18,066 nucleotides of DNA from Oscillospiraceae bacterium (GCA_902774165.1 CACYHJ010000013.1:1-18066), one strand, 5' to 3'. Numbered from the stretch's first letter, positions 1 to 7,479 are shown. The notes: generated from the sequence alone by a model not told the origin. Translations and numbers: made by a program.

Positions 1-1115
1 TAGTGGATGGAGATCGAGTGGACGTTCAGAAGAAGGAACCCGCAGATAAAAACCCGCTGCCACTCTTTTTTGCAGAAAAAGCCCGCCGCCAGCATAACAG
101 CCTCCGAGACGAGGAAGGCGACCATCCCGCAGCCTTTCGCGAACCCGGGCGGAAGGATCCCCATCGCATACAATAAATAAAACACATTTGCGATTCCCTT
201 GCTGGAATAAGAATAAAAACTCCTTTTCTCGATAAAACGGGTAATATTCCCGATCAGCTCGGTCAAAGAATTCTCCGCGGTTTTTGCGGTGAGCGCCGCC
301 GCGGCAATATTTCCCTGTGTCCCGGCCGCTCCGGTCGGGATCAGGATCACAGCAGGATCGGCTTCCGGCATAAGGAGCTTCATCATACCGTAAGGCAGAG
401 CAATACACATAAGGCCGTAAAATACGGCACGTCCGGCGGCAAAATACTTTTTATCATAAATCAGCAGCATGCCGAAAACAGCGGGGAAAAGCTTGATCCC
501 TGCCGCGATCGCCAGCAGGATCAATGAAATCTCCCGGACCGCTTTGCGCTCGGAATTGCGGAAGAAGACAAAAAACGCACAGGCGCAGGCGGCAAACAGC
601 GTGGTATTTCCGCGCTCGACGCAGTAGATCATCGGGAAGCTCACGATGCAGAACATCGGGAGGATGATCCGTTCTCTCCCCAGATGCTGATCCCGGCAAA
701 ACCGCTCGATAATCATGACCATACAAAGAACGCACAAAATGCAGAAAATCAGATAGACCGTATTAAGATGGGGGTCGAACTGCATTTCATACCGCTCGTT
801 GAAGGTTCTCGGGAAGCTTTCCGCCGGGACAAAGCGCGAAAAGAACCAGGTCATCAAAACGCTCAGCGGCGGATAGACCAATCCGCGCTGATAAATGAAG
901 GAAAGATCCCTTGAATCACGCAGCGTATTGAAAAAATCCATAAAATGGTCGGAATACGCCCCGTTCCAGAACAGGCTGCCCTGAATCGAATTTCCGGCCG
1001 TCAGGTAAGCGGCAGCGAAAGCGTAAACAAGACCGACTGCCGAAAAAATAAGATACAGCCGGATCAGATCAATTGTTTTGCCGCGCAGCAGCCGCGAATG
1101 TTTTTCGCCCGCCAT
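1..1115 (-). CDS. GT87-like (DUF2029) polytopic membrane glycosyltransferase, C-terminus outside window
   Basis: The frame starts at an ATG at 1115, preceded by AAGGAG about nine bases upstream, and stays open to the left edge, so 371 codons are visible and the C-terminus is missing. The protein is strongly hydrophobic with repeated membrane segments, the first at about residues 19-40. A segment around residues 165-230 reads ERGNTTLFAACACAFFVFF, then a charged loop, then LAIAAGIKLFPAVFGMLL. This RGN...K-hP pattern is typical of the GT87/DUF2029 group of polyprenyl-phosphate-sugar-dependent glycosyltransferases, which add sugars on the outer face of the membrane. The gene lies 31 bases downstream of the TetR-family gene and is probably co-transcribed with it. 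Sugar donor and acceptor cannot be read from the sequence. Membrane nature is certain; the family call is moderately sure. Confidence 0.7.
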   Translation of the reverse strand, partial: MAGEKHSRLLRGKTIDLIRLYLIFSAVGLVYAFAAAYLTAGNSIQGSLFWNGAYSDHFMDFFNTLRDSRDLSFIYQRGLVYPPLSVLMTWFFSRFVPAESFPRTFNERYEMQFDPHLNTVYLIFCILCVLCMVMIIERFCRDQHLGRERIILPMFCIVSFPMIYCVERGNTTLFAACACAFFVFFRNSERKAVREISLILLAIAAGIKLFPAVFGMLLIYDKKYFAAGRAVFYGLMCIALPYGMMKLLMPEADPAVILIPTGAAGTQGNIAAAALTAKTAENSLTELIGNITRFIEKRSFYSYSSKGIANVFYLLYAMGILPPGFAKGCGMVAFLVSEAVMLAAGFFCKKEWQRVFICGFLLLNVHSISIH

Positions 1116-1146
1116 CCCTGTGCTCTCCTTCCCGCTTTTCATAAAA

Positions 1147-1689
1147 TTATCCCCTGATTTTTTTGATGATCGAAAGCGTTTGTTCCGCAACCGTGCGGGA
1201 CGATTCGTTCATGCCGCCGAAGATCCATTCATAAATGACGCCGCCGGTCCCCGCAAGCACAAACGCGAATCCGTAGGCGGTATACTGCTGCCGGTCAAAA
1301 CAGCGGTCCGTAACGGTTTTGACCAGTTTTTCACACAACCCCCGTTCTCCGTTCAGCGCCAGATGGGCGGAACAGAGCTTATTGTTATCGCGGATGAACT
1401 CCAGAAGACGGACAAACACATCCACAAATTCCTCATCGGTAAAAACCTGATTGAAACTCTCACAAATGATTTCAAACTGCTCGATGATTTCATGTTCCAG
1501 CTGTTCGAGCAGATCAAAAACGTCGTTATAATGCAGATAAAAGGTCGCGCGGTTGATGTCCGCCCGCCCGGTCAGCTCCTTTACGGTGATGCTTTTCAGG
1601 GGCTTCTCAGACAGCAGCTCGATAAAAACGTCGCGGATGCGCTCTTTTGTTTTCAGGATCCGCCGGTCAATTTTCTCTTCCATCATCAT
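1147..1689 (-). CDS. TetR/AcrR-family transcriptional regulator
   Basis: A 180-residue protein, the usual length for TetR-family repressors. The N-terminal helix-turn-helix spans about residues 12-60: KERIRDVFIELL, then SITVKELTGRADINRATFY, then YNDVFDLLEQ. This is the classic TetR recognition-helix pattern with the Y-H/Y-F/Y-x-H motif. The rest is an all-helical ligand and dimerisation domain of the small type found with Clostridia and Bacilli regulators. The start is ambiguous between three consecutive ATG codons; AAAGG upstream fits the second or third best. It is first in a unit with the GT87-like gene. Two palindromes overlap its own promoter, which suggests autoregulation. The inducing ligand is unknown. 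Confidence 0.88.
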   Translation of the reverse strand: MMMEEKIDRRILKTKERIRDVFIELLSEKPLKSITVKELTGRADINRATFYLHYNDVFDLLEQLEHEIIEQFEIICESFNQVFTDEEFVDVFVRLLEFIRDNNKLCSAHLALNGERGLCEKLVKTVTDRCFDRQQYTAYGFAFVLAGTGGVIYEWIFGGMNESSRTVAEQTLSIIKKIRG

Positions 1690-1742
1690 TGGCCTTTCAT
1701 GGGATTCTCGGGAACCGTCGGGGAATAAAAAATCTGATTATT

Positions 1743-1779
1743 TAGTATAATTATACTATAATCCGACACGGATTGTCAA
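1743..1779 (-). promoter_or_regulatory. Promoter with two palindromic operator candidates for the TetR-type gene
   Basis: On the minus strand TTGACA (1774-1779) and TATAAT (1750-1755) are separated by 18 bases. The 16-bp perfect palindrome TAGTATAATTATACTA at 1743-1758 covers the -10 box. A second inverted repeat, ATCCG-N3-CGGAT at 1761-1773, fills most of the spacer. Both lie where a TetR-type repressor would block RNA polymerase. Confidence 0.75.
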
Positions 1780-1834
1780 GGTGTCGCGCCGGTGCAAATC
1801 CTTCCGGCCTGCGCAACGCCCGCCGGCAGCGCCG

Positions 1835-2305
1835 TCAGTCTGCGACGTCCGCAACCGTCAGGCGAACCATTTTCGCCAGATCCGCCGGGCGCATCTGAAC
1901 CTGACGGCCGATTTTTCCGGCGCTGAAGCAGACCGTTTCATAATTCTCGCAGGAGGCGTCGATCGTTACCGGGAACGGCTTTTTCATGCCGATGGGCGAA
2001 CAGCCGCCGTGGACGTAGCCGGTCAGAGGCAGAAGCTCCTTCTGGGGAATCATGGCGATGTTTTTCTCCCCCACCGCAGCGGCGGCCTTTTTCAGGTTCA
2101 ATTCACCGCAGACCGGCACCATAAACACATAATACTTTTTCGATTTGCTCACGGTGACCAACGTTTTGAATACCGCGCCGGGGTCCTGGCCCAGCGCGGC
2201 GGCAACGTCCGCCCCGGCGACGGCGCCGGAGGCGGTGTAATCATGCGCGATATAATCAATCTTTTTGCCGTCCAGCAGCCGCATGACGTTTGTTTTGTCT
2301 TCCAT
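1835..2305 (-). CDS. ybaK: YbaK/EbsC-type Cys-tRNA(Pro) deacylase
   Basis: A protein of 156 residues from the ATG at 2305, matching the family length of about 155-160. YbaK proteins hydrolyse Cys wrongly attached to tRNA-Pro, a trans-editing role in the cytoplasm. The N-terminal region carries the expected lysine in VFKTLV (Lys47 from this start; E. coli YbaK uses Lys46), followed by YYVFMVPVCGELNLKKAA and the glycine-rich GYVHGGCSPIGMKK loop typical of the fold. The ATG at 2305 shares one base with the cysS stop (TAATG), with AAAAAGG upstream, so translational coupling is likely. A longer start at 2320 inside cysS is possible but less attractive. Its position directly after cysS fits its substrate, since the mischarged residue is cysteine. 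Confidence 0.9.
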   Translation of the reverse strand: MEDKTNVMRLLDGKKIDYIAHDYTASGAVAGADVAAALGQDPGAVFKTLVTVSKSKKYYVFMVPVCGELNLKKAAAAVGEKNIAMIPQKELLPLTGYVHGGCSPIGMKKPFPVTIDASCENYETVCFSAGKIGRQVQMRPADLAKMVRLTVADVAD

Positions 2306-3699
2306 TACGCCTTTTTCCATTTGACGCCCTGCGGGGTGTCCTCCAGCACGATGCCCATGGCCTTGATCTGGTCGCGGATGCGGTCCGCCTCCGCCCAGTT
2401 TTTGTTCTTTCTGGCCTCCGCGCGGGCGGCGATCAGCGCCTCCACCTCTTCGTCCAGGCTCGTTTCTTTCTTTCTGTTATAGAGAAGTCCGAGCACGCCG
2501 GTCAGCTCGTCGAATTTCTCCGAAGCGTACGCGACGTTCTCCCGGACGGGGGCGTCGGTCAGAATATCCTTGTTGATATCGCGCACCAGCTCAAATACGG
2601 CGGAAAGCGCGTCGGCAGTGTTCAGGTCGTCGTCCATTACCTCGCAGAAATGCGCCACGTGCCCGTCCACGGCGGCTTTTACCGCCTCGTCAAGCGCGCC
2701 GTCGGCGGCCTTTTCCAGGGCGAAGTCCATCGCCTCGCGGCAGTTATACAGCCGATCGAGGGCATTTTTGCACTGCTCGAGAGAATCATAGCTGTAATTG
2801 ATGGGGCTTCTGTACTGGCAGGAAATCATCAGGTAGCGGATCGGCTCGTAGCCGAATTTCGCCGCCACGTCGCGAACGGTAAAGAAATTGCCCTTGGATT
2901 TCGACATTTTTTCATTGTCCACGGTGATGAAGCCGTTGTGCATCCAGTAGCGCGAGAATGGTACGCCGTTGCAGCACTCGCTCTGGGCGACCTCGTTCTC
3001 ATGATGGGGGAAGATCAGATCCTGCCCGCCGCAGTGGATATCCAGCGTCTCGCCGATATACTTCCTCGACATGGCGGAGCACTCGATGTGCCAGCCGGGA
3101 CGTCCCTTGCCCCAGGGGGATTCCCAATAAGGCTCGCCGGGCTTCGCGGCTTTCCAGAGCGCGAAATCCACCGCGTCGCGTTTGAGCTCGCCCACGTTGA
3201 TGCGCGCGCCCTCCTCCAGATCCTCAAGGGGCTGGTGGGACAGCTTGCCGTATTCGTCGAATTTCTTGGTGCTGAAATACACGTCGCCCTGCACTTCATA
3301 GGCATAGCCCTTCTCCTCAAGGGTGGAGATGATGTCGATGATCTCGCTGATGTTCTCCGTCGCCTTGGGATGCACCGTGGCGTCCCGCACGCCCAGACCG
3401 TGGGCGTCGGTCCAGTACTCGGCGATGTATTTCTCGCTGATCGTCCTGAAATCCACGCCCTCTTCGTTGGCCCGGTTGATGATCTTGTCGTCGATATCGG
3501 TGAAATTCTGCACGAAATTCACCTTGTAACCGCGATATTCCAGATACCGGCGCAGCACGTCGAAGACGCAGATGGGGCGCGCGTTGCCGATGTGGATGTA
3601 GTTATACACCGTCGGGCCGCAGGCATAGATACCGAACTCGCCCTCTTTCAGAGGGATCAGCTCTTCTTTCCGTCTTGTCAGCGTATTGTAAACTTTCAT
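2305..3699 (-). CDS. cysS: Cysteinyl-tRNA synthetase
   Basis: A full-length 464-residue class I aminoacyl-tRNA synthetase, which attaches cysteine to tRNA-Cys using ATP. The HIGH motif appears as HIGN at residues 36-39 and the KMSKS motif at 264-268. The zinc ligands that select cysteine can be placed at Cys27, Cys207, His232 and Glu236, each one or two positions from the E. coli enzyme (28, 209, 234, 238). The C-terminal helical tRNA-binding (DALR) region runs from about residue 340 to the end, with the expected ARAEARKNKNWAEADRIRDQ stretch. It sits between cysE (35 bases upstream) and ybaK (one-base overlap downstream). No T-box leader with the TGGnACCGCG antiterminator element was seen upstream. 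Confidence 0.98.
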   Translation of the reverse strand: MKVYNTLTRRKEELIPLKEGEFGIYACGPTVYNYIHIGNARPICVFDVLRRYLEYRGYKVNFVQNFTDIDDKIINRANEEGVDFRTISEKYIAEYWTDAHGLGVRDATVHPKATENISEIIDIISTLEEKGYAYEVQGDVYFSTKKFDEYGKLSHQPLEDLEEGARINVGELKRDAVDFALWKAAKPGEPYWESPWGKGRPGWHIECSAMSRKYIGETLDIHCGGQDLIFPHHENEVAQSECCNGVPFSRYWMHNGFITVDNEKMSKSKGNFFTVRDVAAKFGYEPIRYLMISCQYRSPINYSYDSLEQCKNALDRLYNCREAMDFALEKAADGALDEAVKAAVDGHVAHFCEVMDDDLNTADALSAVFELVRDINKDILTDAPVRENVAYASEKFDELTGVLGLLYNRKKETSLDEEVEALIAARAEARKNKNWAEADRIRDQIKAMGIVLEDTPQGVKWKKA

Positions 3700-3734
3700 T
3701 TATATTCTTCCTTTCCGGATGATATCGGTTTTGT

Positions 3735-4421
3735 TCAGATGATCCAGTCGCCGTCTTCGGAATGGATCACGTTTTCCTCGTTCTCATCGGGGCAGCTGAC
3801 GCCCAGCTTCTTTTCCAGCTCTTCAATGCGTTCCCGCAGCCGCAGGATCTCGTGCTCCACCGGGTCCGGCACATGGATCTGATCAAGATCGGTCACTTTT
3901 TTGCCCGCGATCCGCACGATCCGCGCGGGGACGCCCACCGCCGTCGCGTCGGCAGGGATGTTTTTCAGCACGACCGCACCGGCCGCGATGCGGGTGTTGT
4001 CGCCGATGGTCACCGGGCCCAGCACCTTCGCGCCGGAGCCCACCATCACGCGGTTCCCCAGCGTGGGGTGGCGCTTGCCGACGTCCTTCCCGGTTCCGCC
4101 GAGGGTCACGCCCTGATAAAGCGTCACGTCGTCGCCGATCTCGGTGGTCTCGCCGATCACGACGCCGGTACCGTGGTCAATGAAGAACCGCCGGCCGATG
4201 GTCGCGCCGGGATGGATCTCGATGCCGGTTCGCCTCGAAGAACGCTGGGAGATCCACCGCGCCGTGAAGGTCATGCCCCGGGATTGGAACCAGTGGGCTT
4301 TTCTGTACGCCCGGATCGCCTTGTAACCGGGATACAGAAGCACGATTTCAATATTGGACGACGCGGCGGGATCCCGGTCCCGGAACGCGGCGATATCCTC
4401 TTTCATTCTCTCGAACATCAT
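3735..4421 (-). CDS. cysE: Serine O-acetyltransferase
   Basis: A 228-residue left-handed beta-helix acetyltransferase that makes O-acetylserine from serine and acetyl-CoA, the first step of cysteine synthesis. The N-terminal helical part (IEIVLLYPGYKAIRAYRKAH) is followed by hexapeptide repeats from about residue 68 to 150. Asp82-His83 of IDHGTGVVIGET are the expected catalytic pair, and GGTGK (108-112) with His118 form the acetyl-CoA loop. The tail after residue 165 is long, charged and partly coiled coil (EILRLRERIEELEKKL), ending in an acidic stretch. The first of two ATGs is used here; AAGGTGAG fits either. It precedes cysS by 35 bases, giving a cysteine supply-and-charging group. Upstream is a heptamer repeat array rather than an obvious promoter. 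Confidence 0.96.
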   Translation of the reverse strand: MMFERMKEDIAAFRDRDPAASSNIEIVLLYPGYKAIRAYRKAHWFQSRGMTFTARWISQRSSRRTGIEIHPGATIGRRFFIDHGTGVVIGETTEIGDDVTLYQGVTLGGTGKDVGKRHPTLGNRVMVGSGAKVLGPVTIGDNTRIAAGAVVLKNIPADATAVGVPARIVRIAGKKVTDLDQIHVPDPVEHEILRLRERIEELEKKLGVSCPDENEENVIHSEDGDWII

Positions 4422-4466
4422 CTCTCACCTTTGCCGCACAGACGTAAAATGCCGGAATGTTTTTTC

Positions 4467-4530
4467 ATTTCACATCTCACATTTCACATCTCACTGTTCA
4501 CATTTCACAGTTCACTGTTCACGATCTCAC
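4467..4530 (-). repeat. Heptamer tandem repeat array between glycosyltransferase and cysE
   Basis: On the plus strand eight consecutive 7-base units of form NNNTCAC fill 4467-4522 (ATTTCAC, ATCTCAC, ATTTCAC, ATCTCAC, TGTTCAC, ATTTCAC, AGTTCAC, TGTTCAC), and an 8-base GATCTCAC follows to 4530. On the sense strand of the operon this reads as repeated GTGARNN. The stop codon of the upstream glycosyltransferase gene (4527-4529) lies in the last unit. Function unknown. Confidence 0.9.
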
Positions 4531-5894
4531 TCCGCCGCGATATCCATGCCCTTGTCCCGCAGCGTTCCCCGCAGCGACAACGTCTTGCGGATGCGGGTAA
4601 ACACCGTCTGCCGCAAAAACAGCGGAGCCTTCGACATGCGCAGATTTTTCAGAACGTTTTCGTCCAGCGGCTTCGGGTCGCGGATGATCAGAACGATCTT
4701 CGCATCGGCTTCGCTTCGCACGGCGGCAAAGAAATCGGAGCTTTCAACCGCGTGCAGATTGGGCATCTCCCGGTATTGCTCCGGGATCGCGTCGATGACA
4801 GACGCCTCCACAAACGCCTCGAAAAACGGGAACCGCTGAGCGTAGAGGGAGTCGATAAACGGGCCGTAATCCTCTTTGTTTTTGAAGCTGAGCGCCATGG
4901 AACAAAGATAATTCGCGTCCGCTTTCGTCGCGAAAATATACGGCGCGCCGAGCCAGCCGAACATCTTGCCGAGCTTTTCGCGTTTTTCCTTGACAAGGCA
5001 GTTCATGCGTTCGTTGTACTCGTCGTGGAACAGGGTATAGGCCTCTTCATCCATAAACCAGAATCTGCCGTAAAACCCTTCCAGCAGCTCGCAGACCGAA
5101 CGGTACAGCACCTCCTGCAGATAGGATTCGCTGCCGTCGGGTTCCCCTTCGCCGTCCTGCAGAATCATCTCATACGCGGCGTCGTAGATCTCGCCCCAGA
5201 GCGCGATCAGCGCCCTCAGGTTCTCCGTCGTGGGCCGGCTGCGCTCCGTCAGGGGTTCGGACGCGCTTCGCAGCTGCGTCTCGTACACCGCGTAAGGACA
5301 GCCGGACGAAACCCTTGCCTGATGTAGACATCGGAAGGCAAAACGCCGGTCCTCAAACGCGTCGTTTTCTCCGAAGACAAGCCGGCGGTTTTCCAGAAAC
5401 GCGCGGCGGAACGCCTTTGCCTCGATCCGGAGGATCCGCAGAATGAGATTTTCATATTTCGGGAACTCCGGCACGGGCGCCAGCAGATCATCATATTCAC
5501 TGAAATGGGAAATGTGCCCATCGCCGAACAGATAATTCCGGAATACGAGCACGTCGGGCTTTTTTTCCGCCCCGTCCACCTGCTTGATCAGCTCTTCGAT
5601 CGTCTCGTCGGTGATATAGTCCCGGGCGGAGAGGAAAAGCACGTATTCTCCCTCCGCCGCGCGCATACCGCGGTTCATGGCGGCGAAACGGTTGGGCATA
5701 GCCTCCTCGATCAGGTAGAACCCCACGTATTCGTCCGCCGCGGCGCGGGCAAGCGCGGGCGAGGCGTCCGTCGACCCGCCGTCGACAAGAATCACCTCAA
5801 AATCCTCGGCGGTCTGGTGAACCAGGCTGTCAAGGGCTTTGGGGAGATATTTTTCTTCGTTCAGCACCGGAACGATCACGGAAAACTTCGGCAT
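4527..5894 (-). CDS. Family 2 glycosyltransferase with long C-terminal extension
   Basis: From the ATG at 5894 the protein has 455 residues; a TTG 15 bases further up is possible but unneeded. The N-terminal ~220 residues form a GT-A fold: FSVIVPVLNEEKYLPKALDSL, then EVILVDGGSTD (about 34-43) for nucleotide-sugar binding, then AMNRGMRAAEGEYVLFLSARD. At the place of the usual DxD metal motif it has S-A-R-D, so the first aspartate is missing. The remaining ~230 residues are soluble, mostly helical and acidic, and not recognised. The gene begins 24 bases after the cytidylyltransferase stop and is likely co-transcribed with it, which suggests a role in a cell-surface glycopolymer made from a CDP-activated precursor. 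The acceptor is unknown. Confidence 0.85.
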   Translation of the reverse strand: MPKFSVIVPVLNEEKYLPKALDSLVHQTAEDFEVILVDGGSTDASPALARAAADEYVGFYLIEEAMPNRFAAMNRGMRAAEGEYVLFLSARDYITDETIEELIKQVDGAEKKPDVLVFRNYLFGDGHISHFSEYDDLLAPVPEFPKYENLILRILRIEAKAFRRAFLENRRLVFGENDAFEDRRFAFRCLHQARVSSGCPYAVYETQLRSASEPLTERSRPTTENLRALIALWGEIYDAAYEMILQDGEGEPDGSESYLQEVLYRSVCELLEGFYGRFWFMDEEAYTLFHDEYNERMNCLVKEKREKLGKMFGWLGAPYIFATKADANYLCSMALSFKNKEDYGPFIDSLYAQRFPFFEAFVEASVIDAIPEQYREMPNLHAVESSDFFAAVRSEADAKIVLIIRDPKPLDENVLKNLRMSKAPLFLRQTVFTRIRKTLSLRGTLRDKGMDIAAE

Positions 5895-5918
5895 AACACG
5901 CACCGCCAATATCGTACT

Positions 5919-6596
5919 TTATCTTTGCTGCAAATCGGATGGATAGGTAATTTTGATATTCTCCGGCTTTCCGGGCACCAGCTTTACCGGCATCCCCGCC
6001 AGCAGAAACACCGAGCAGGCGTCGGTGACAAGGGATTTCTGTTCTTTTGTAAGGCTTTGCAGCGCCTCCCGGAACAGCACCGCGCGGAAGCTCTGCGGCG
6101 TCTGGGCGTAAAACAGCTCGGCGCGGGGCGGCACGTCGTCGATCAGAACCCCGTCCGCGCTGCGGAATACCGTGTCCACCGCCGGGATCGCGGTGCCGCA
6201 GCCGCCGGTCTGCTTTGCGGCGGCGATATTATCGGCGATAATCCGCTCGTCGATAAAGGGCCGCACCGCGTCATGGGTCAGAATCACGCTGTCCCCGTCC
6301 ACGTCGTAATGCGCAAAAAGATAGTCCACCAGTTTTTCCAGCGTTTCGGAACGGTCCGCGCCGCCGGCGATCACGTCCGTGCGCGCGCCGGGGAAAAACC
6401 GCCCCGTCTCTTCCCGCACGGAATCGATATAATCCTCCGGCACGGCAATCACAACGCCGTCCACAAGGGGGGATTCGATGAAATGACGCAGGCTTTTGAT
6501 ATAGATCGGTTCGCCGCCGATGGGCAGGAACTGCTTCGGGACCGCGGCCCCCATCCGGCTGCCGCTGCCCGCCGCGGGCAGAAGCGCGTAATTCAT
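5919..6596 (-). CDS. IspD/TarI-family cytidylyltransferase (2-C-methyl-D-erythritol 4-phosphate or ribitol 5-phosphate cytidylyltransferase)
   Basis: From the ATG at 6596 (GGTGGTGAG upstream) the protein has 225 residues, normal for the family. These enzymes transfer CMP from CTP to a polyol phosphate. The CTP-binding loop is LLPAAGSGSRMG at about 5-16 with PKQFLPIGG after it; THDAVRPF, the QTPQSF motif and NIKITYPSDL follow in order. Several details resemble TarI, the ribitol-phosphate enzyme of wall teichoic acid synthesis: GGADRSETL, THDAVRPFIDERIIADNI, the SLTKEQKSLVTDA stretch. The AAGxGxRMG start is common in IspD. The neighbouring glycosyltransferase favours a glycopolymer role, but an isoprenoid (MEP pathway) role cannot be excluded without knowing whether another ispD exists. 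The C-terminus ends just after the last conserved motif, slightly shorter than usual. Confidence 0.85.
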   Translation of the reverse strand: MNYALLPAAGSGSRMGAAVPKQFLPIGGEPIYIKSLRHFIESPLVDGVVIAVPEDYIDSVREETGRFFPGARTDVIAGGADRSETLEKLVDYLFAHYDVDGDSVILTHDAVRPFIDERIIADNIAAAKQTGGCGTAIPAVDTVFRSADGVLIDDVPPRAELFYAQTPQSFRAVLFREALQSLTKEQKSLVTDACSVFLLAGMPVKLVPGKPENIKITYPSDLQQR

Positions 6597-6627
6597 TCTC
6601 TCACCACCCTGCAAATAGTCAGTTTAT

Positions 6628-6656
6628 ATTTTATCATATATAAATCTGTATTACAA
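6628..6656 (-). promoter_or_regulatory. Predicted promoter of the cytidylyltransferase operon
   Basis: On the minus strand TTGTAA (6651-6656) and TAAAAT (6628-6633) are 17 bases apart in an AT-rich stretch, about 30 bases before the start codon at 6596. A small inverted repeat GATCA-N5-TGATC lies just upstream of the -35 box. Confidence 0.55.
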
Positions 6657-6890
6657 GATCATTTTTTGATCAGTCTCCATGAATTTTGTCGGATTCTGTC
6701 GGCGTCCGCCGTATACGGACGGTTTGTCTTACGGTCTGTTTCATGAATATCTTTTTTACATCGAAAAAAGCCCGTCGTTCGACGAGCTCTCTGCAAATAC
6801 TTATTCCGCCGCTCCGTTCTCCGACAGGAATTCCGGAAGCAAGCCCTGCAACGCCCACAACGGCTGCGCGGCGCGTCTCCCCTCAGAAGG
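6657..6890. other. Intergenic stretch without a confident gene
   Basis: Between the operon promoter at 6656 and the lipoprotein stop at 6891 there are short open frames on both strands (about 95 residues plus, 62-99 residues minus), none with a good ribosome binding site or recognisable motif. The minus-strand frames read straight through the terminator at 6764-6787, which argues against coding. The part upstream of the terminator is probably the 3' untranslated end of the lipoprotein transcript; the part from 6788 to 6890 might be decayed coding or repeat DNA. Confidence 0.5.
6764..6787 (-). terminator. Intrinsic terminator of the DUF362-permease-lipoprotein unit
   Basis: On the minus strand the hairpin GCTCGTCG-AA-CGACGGGC (6770-6787, one T-G wobble, probably closed as a GAAC tetraloop) is followed directly by six T residues (6764-6769). 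It lies about 104 bases downstream of the lipoprotein stop codon. Confidence 0.8.
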
Positions 6891-7415
6891 TTATCTCTCC
6901 GCCAGCGCGGCGCAGAACGCCTCGAAGGCCGTTCTATCGGCAACAGAGGGGAATTCATATTCCTGATATTTGTCTTTATCGTTTTTCCAATACAGGTACG
7001 TCCAGGGTCCCGCGCCGCCCGATTCGGCGCCGTCGCTTCTTTTTGTCACGCTCCCGCCGCGCAGCGTTGAGAAAAACGCGGTCCATTCCTCTGCTGTCAA
7101 CTCGACCGACCCGCTCGCCGTAACGTCGTCCGGCGTCGTCGGCCCGTAGTCGTTTTCCCGTTTCCGGGTTTCATGGAAAAACAGATACTTCCCGTCTTCG
7201 ACCCAAAACCGGTACCGACGGTATTCTGCGTTATAATTGATATTCTCATAGGTATAAACAAATTCGGAAACGTCCTCCAACCGGACGTCTTCCCCGACGA
7301 TCCGTTCACTGTGAAACACAGACCGCATCCCGTGATCCTCCTTTCCGCCGCAGCCGCCGGTCAATGCCGCGATCAGCACACACAGGATCACCGACGGCAG
7401 TATTTTCATCTTCAT
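6891..7415 (-). CDS. Small putative lipoprotein of unknown function
   Basis: A 174-residue protein from the ATG at 7415, chosen because AAGGAGG lies eight bases upstream; a TTG three bases earlier is less likely. The N-terminus is a lipoprotein signal: MKMK, a hydrophobic stretch and LTGGC with the modified cysteine at residue 22. The mature part is soluble and rich in Tyr, Glu and Arg, with no recognised domain. It contains YTYENINYNAEYRRYRFWVEDGKYLFFHETR, followed by VELTAEEWTAFFSTLRGG and PWTYLYWKNDKDKYQEYEFPS. This looks like one compact beta-rich domain held outside the membrane. It is last in the unit with the permease, 64 bases after the permease stop, and is followed by a terminator. 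Confidence 0.75.
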   Translation of the reverse strand: MKMKILPSVILCVLIAALTGGCGGKEDHGMRSVFHSERIVGEDVRLEDVSEFVYTYENINYNAEYRRYRFWVEDGKYLFFHETRKRENDYGPTTPDDVTASGSVELTAEEWTAFFSTLRGGSVTKRSDGAESGGAGPWTYLYWKNDKDKYQEYEFPSVADRTAFEAFCAALAER

Positions 7416-7479
7416 CAAAAAAGCCTCCTTCCGGGTCCGCGCGCCATCGCCCCTGCGGATCCCCGTCCGCGCCGTCCGG

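Noticed and set aside
2290..3882. 530-residue plus-strand open frame opposite cysS
   Set aside because: Mirror frame of cysS, which has all class I synthetase motifs; the antisense product shows no domain and no ribosome binding site.
4422..4526. Possible T-box or other cysteine riboswitch before cysE-cysS
   Set aside because: The spacer is only 105 bases, mostly heptamer repeat, with no TGGnACCGCG antiterminator element or stem I-like fold.
4467..4530. CRISPR-like array
   Set aside because: The repeat unit is seven bases with no unique spacers and there are no cas genes; it is a simple tandem repeat.
3762..5327. 521-residue plus-strand open frame opposite cysE and the glycosyltransferase gene
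   Set aside because: Antisense to two well-supported genes, spans their boundary, His/Arg-rich composition typical of a GC-rich shadow frame, no recognised motif.
6679..6966. 95-residue plus-strand open frame upstream of the lipoprotein stop
   Set aside because: No ribosome binding site, overlaps the end of the minus-strand lipoprotein gene and reads through a clear minus-strand terminator; low-complexity Ser/Ala composition.
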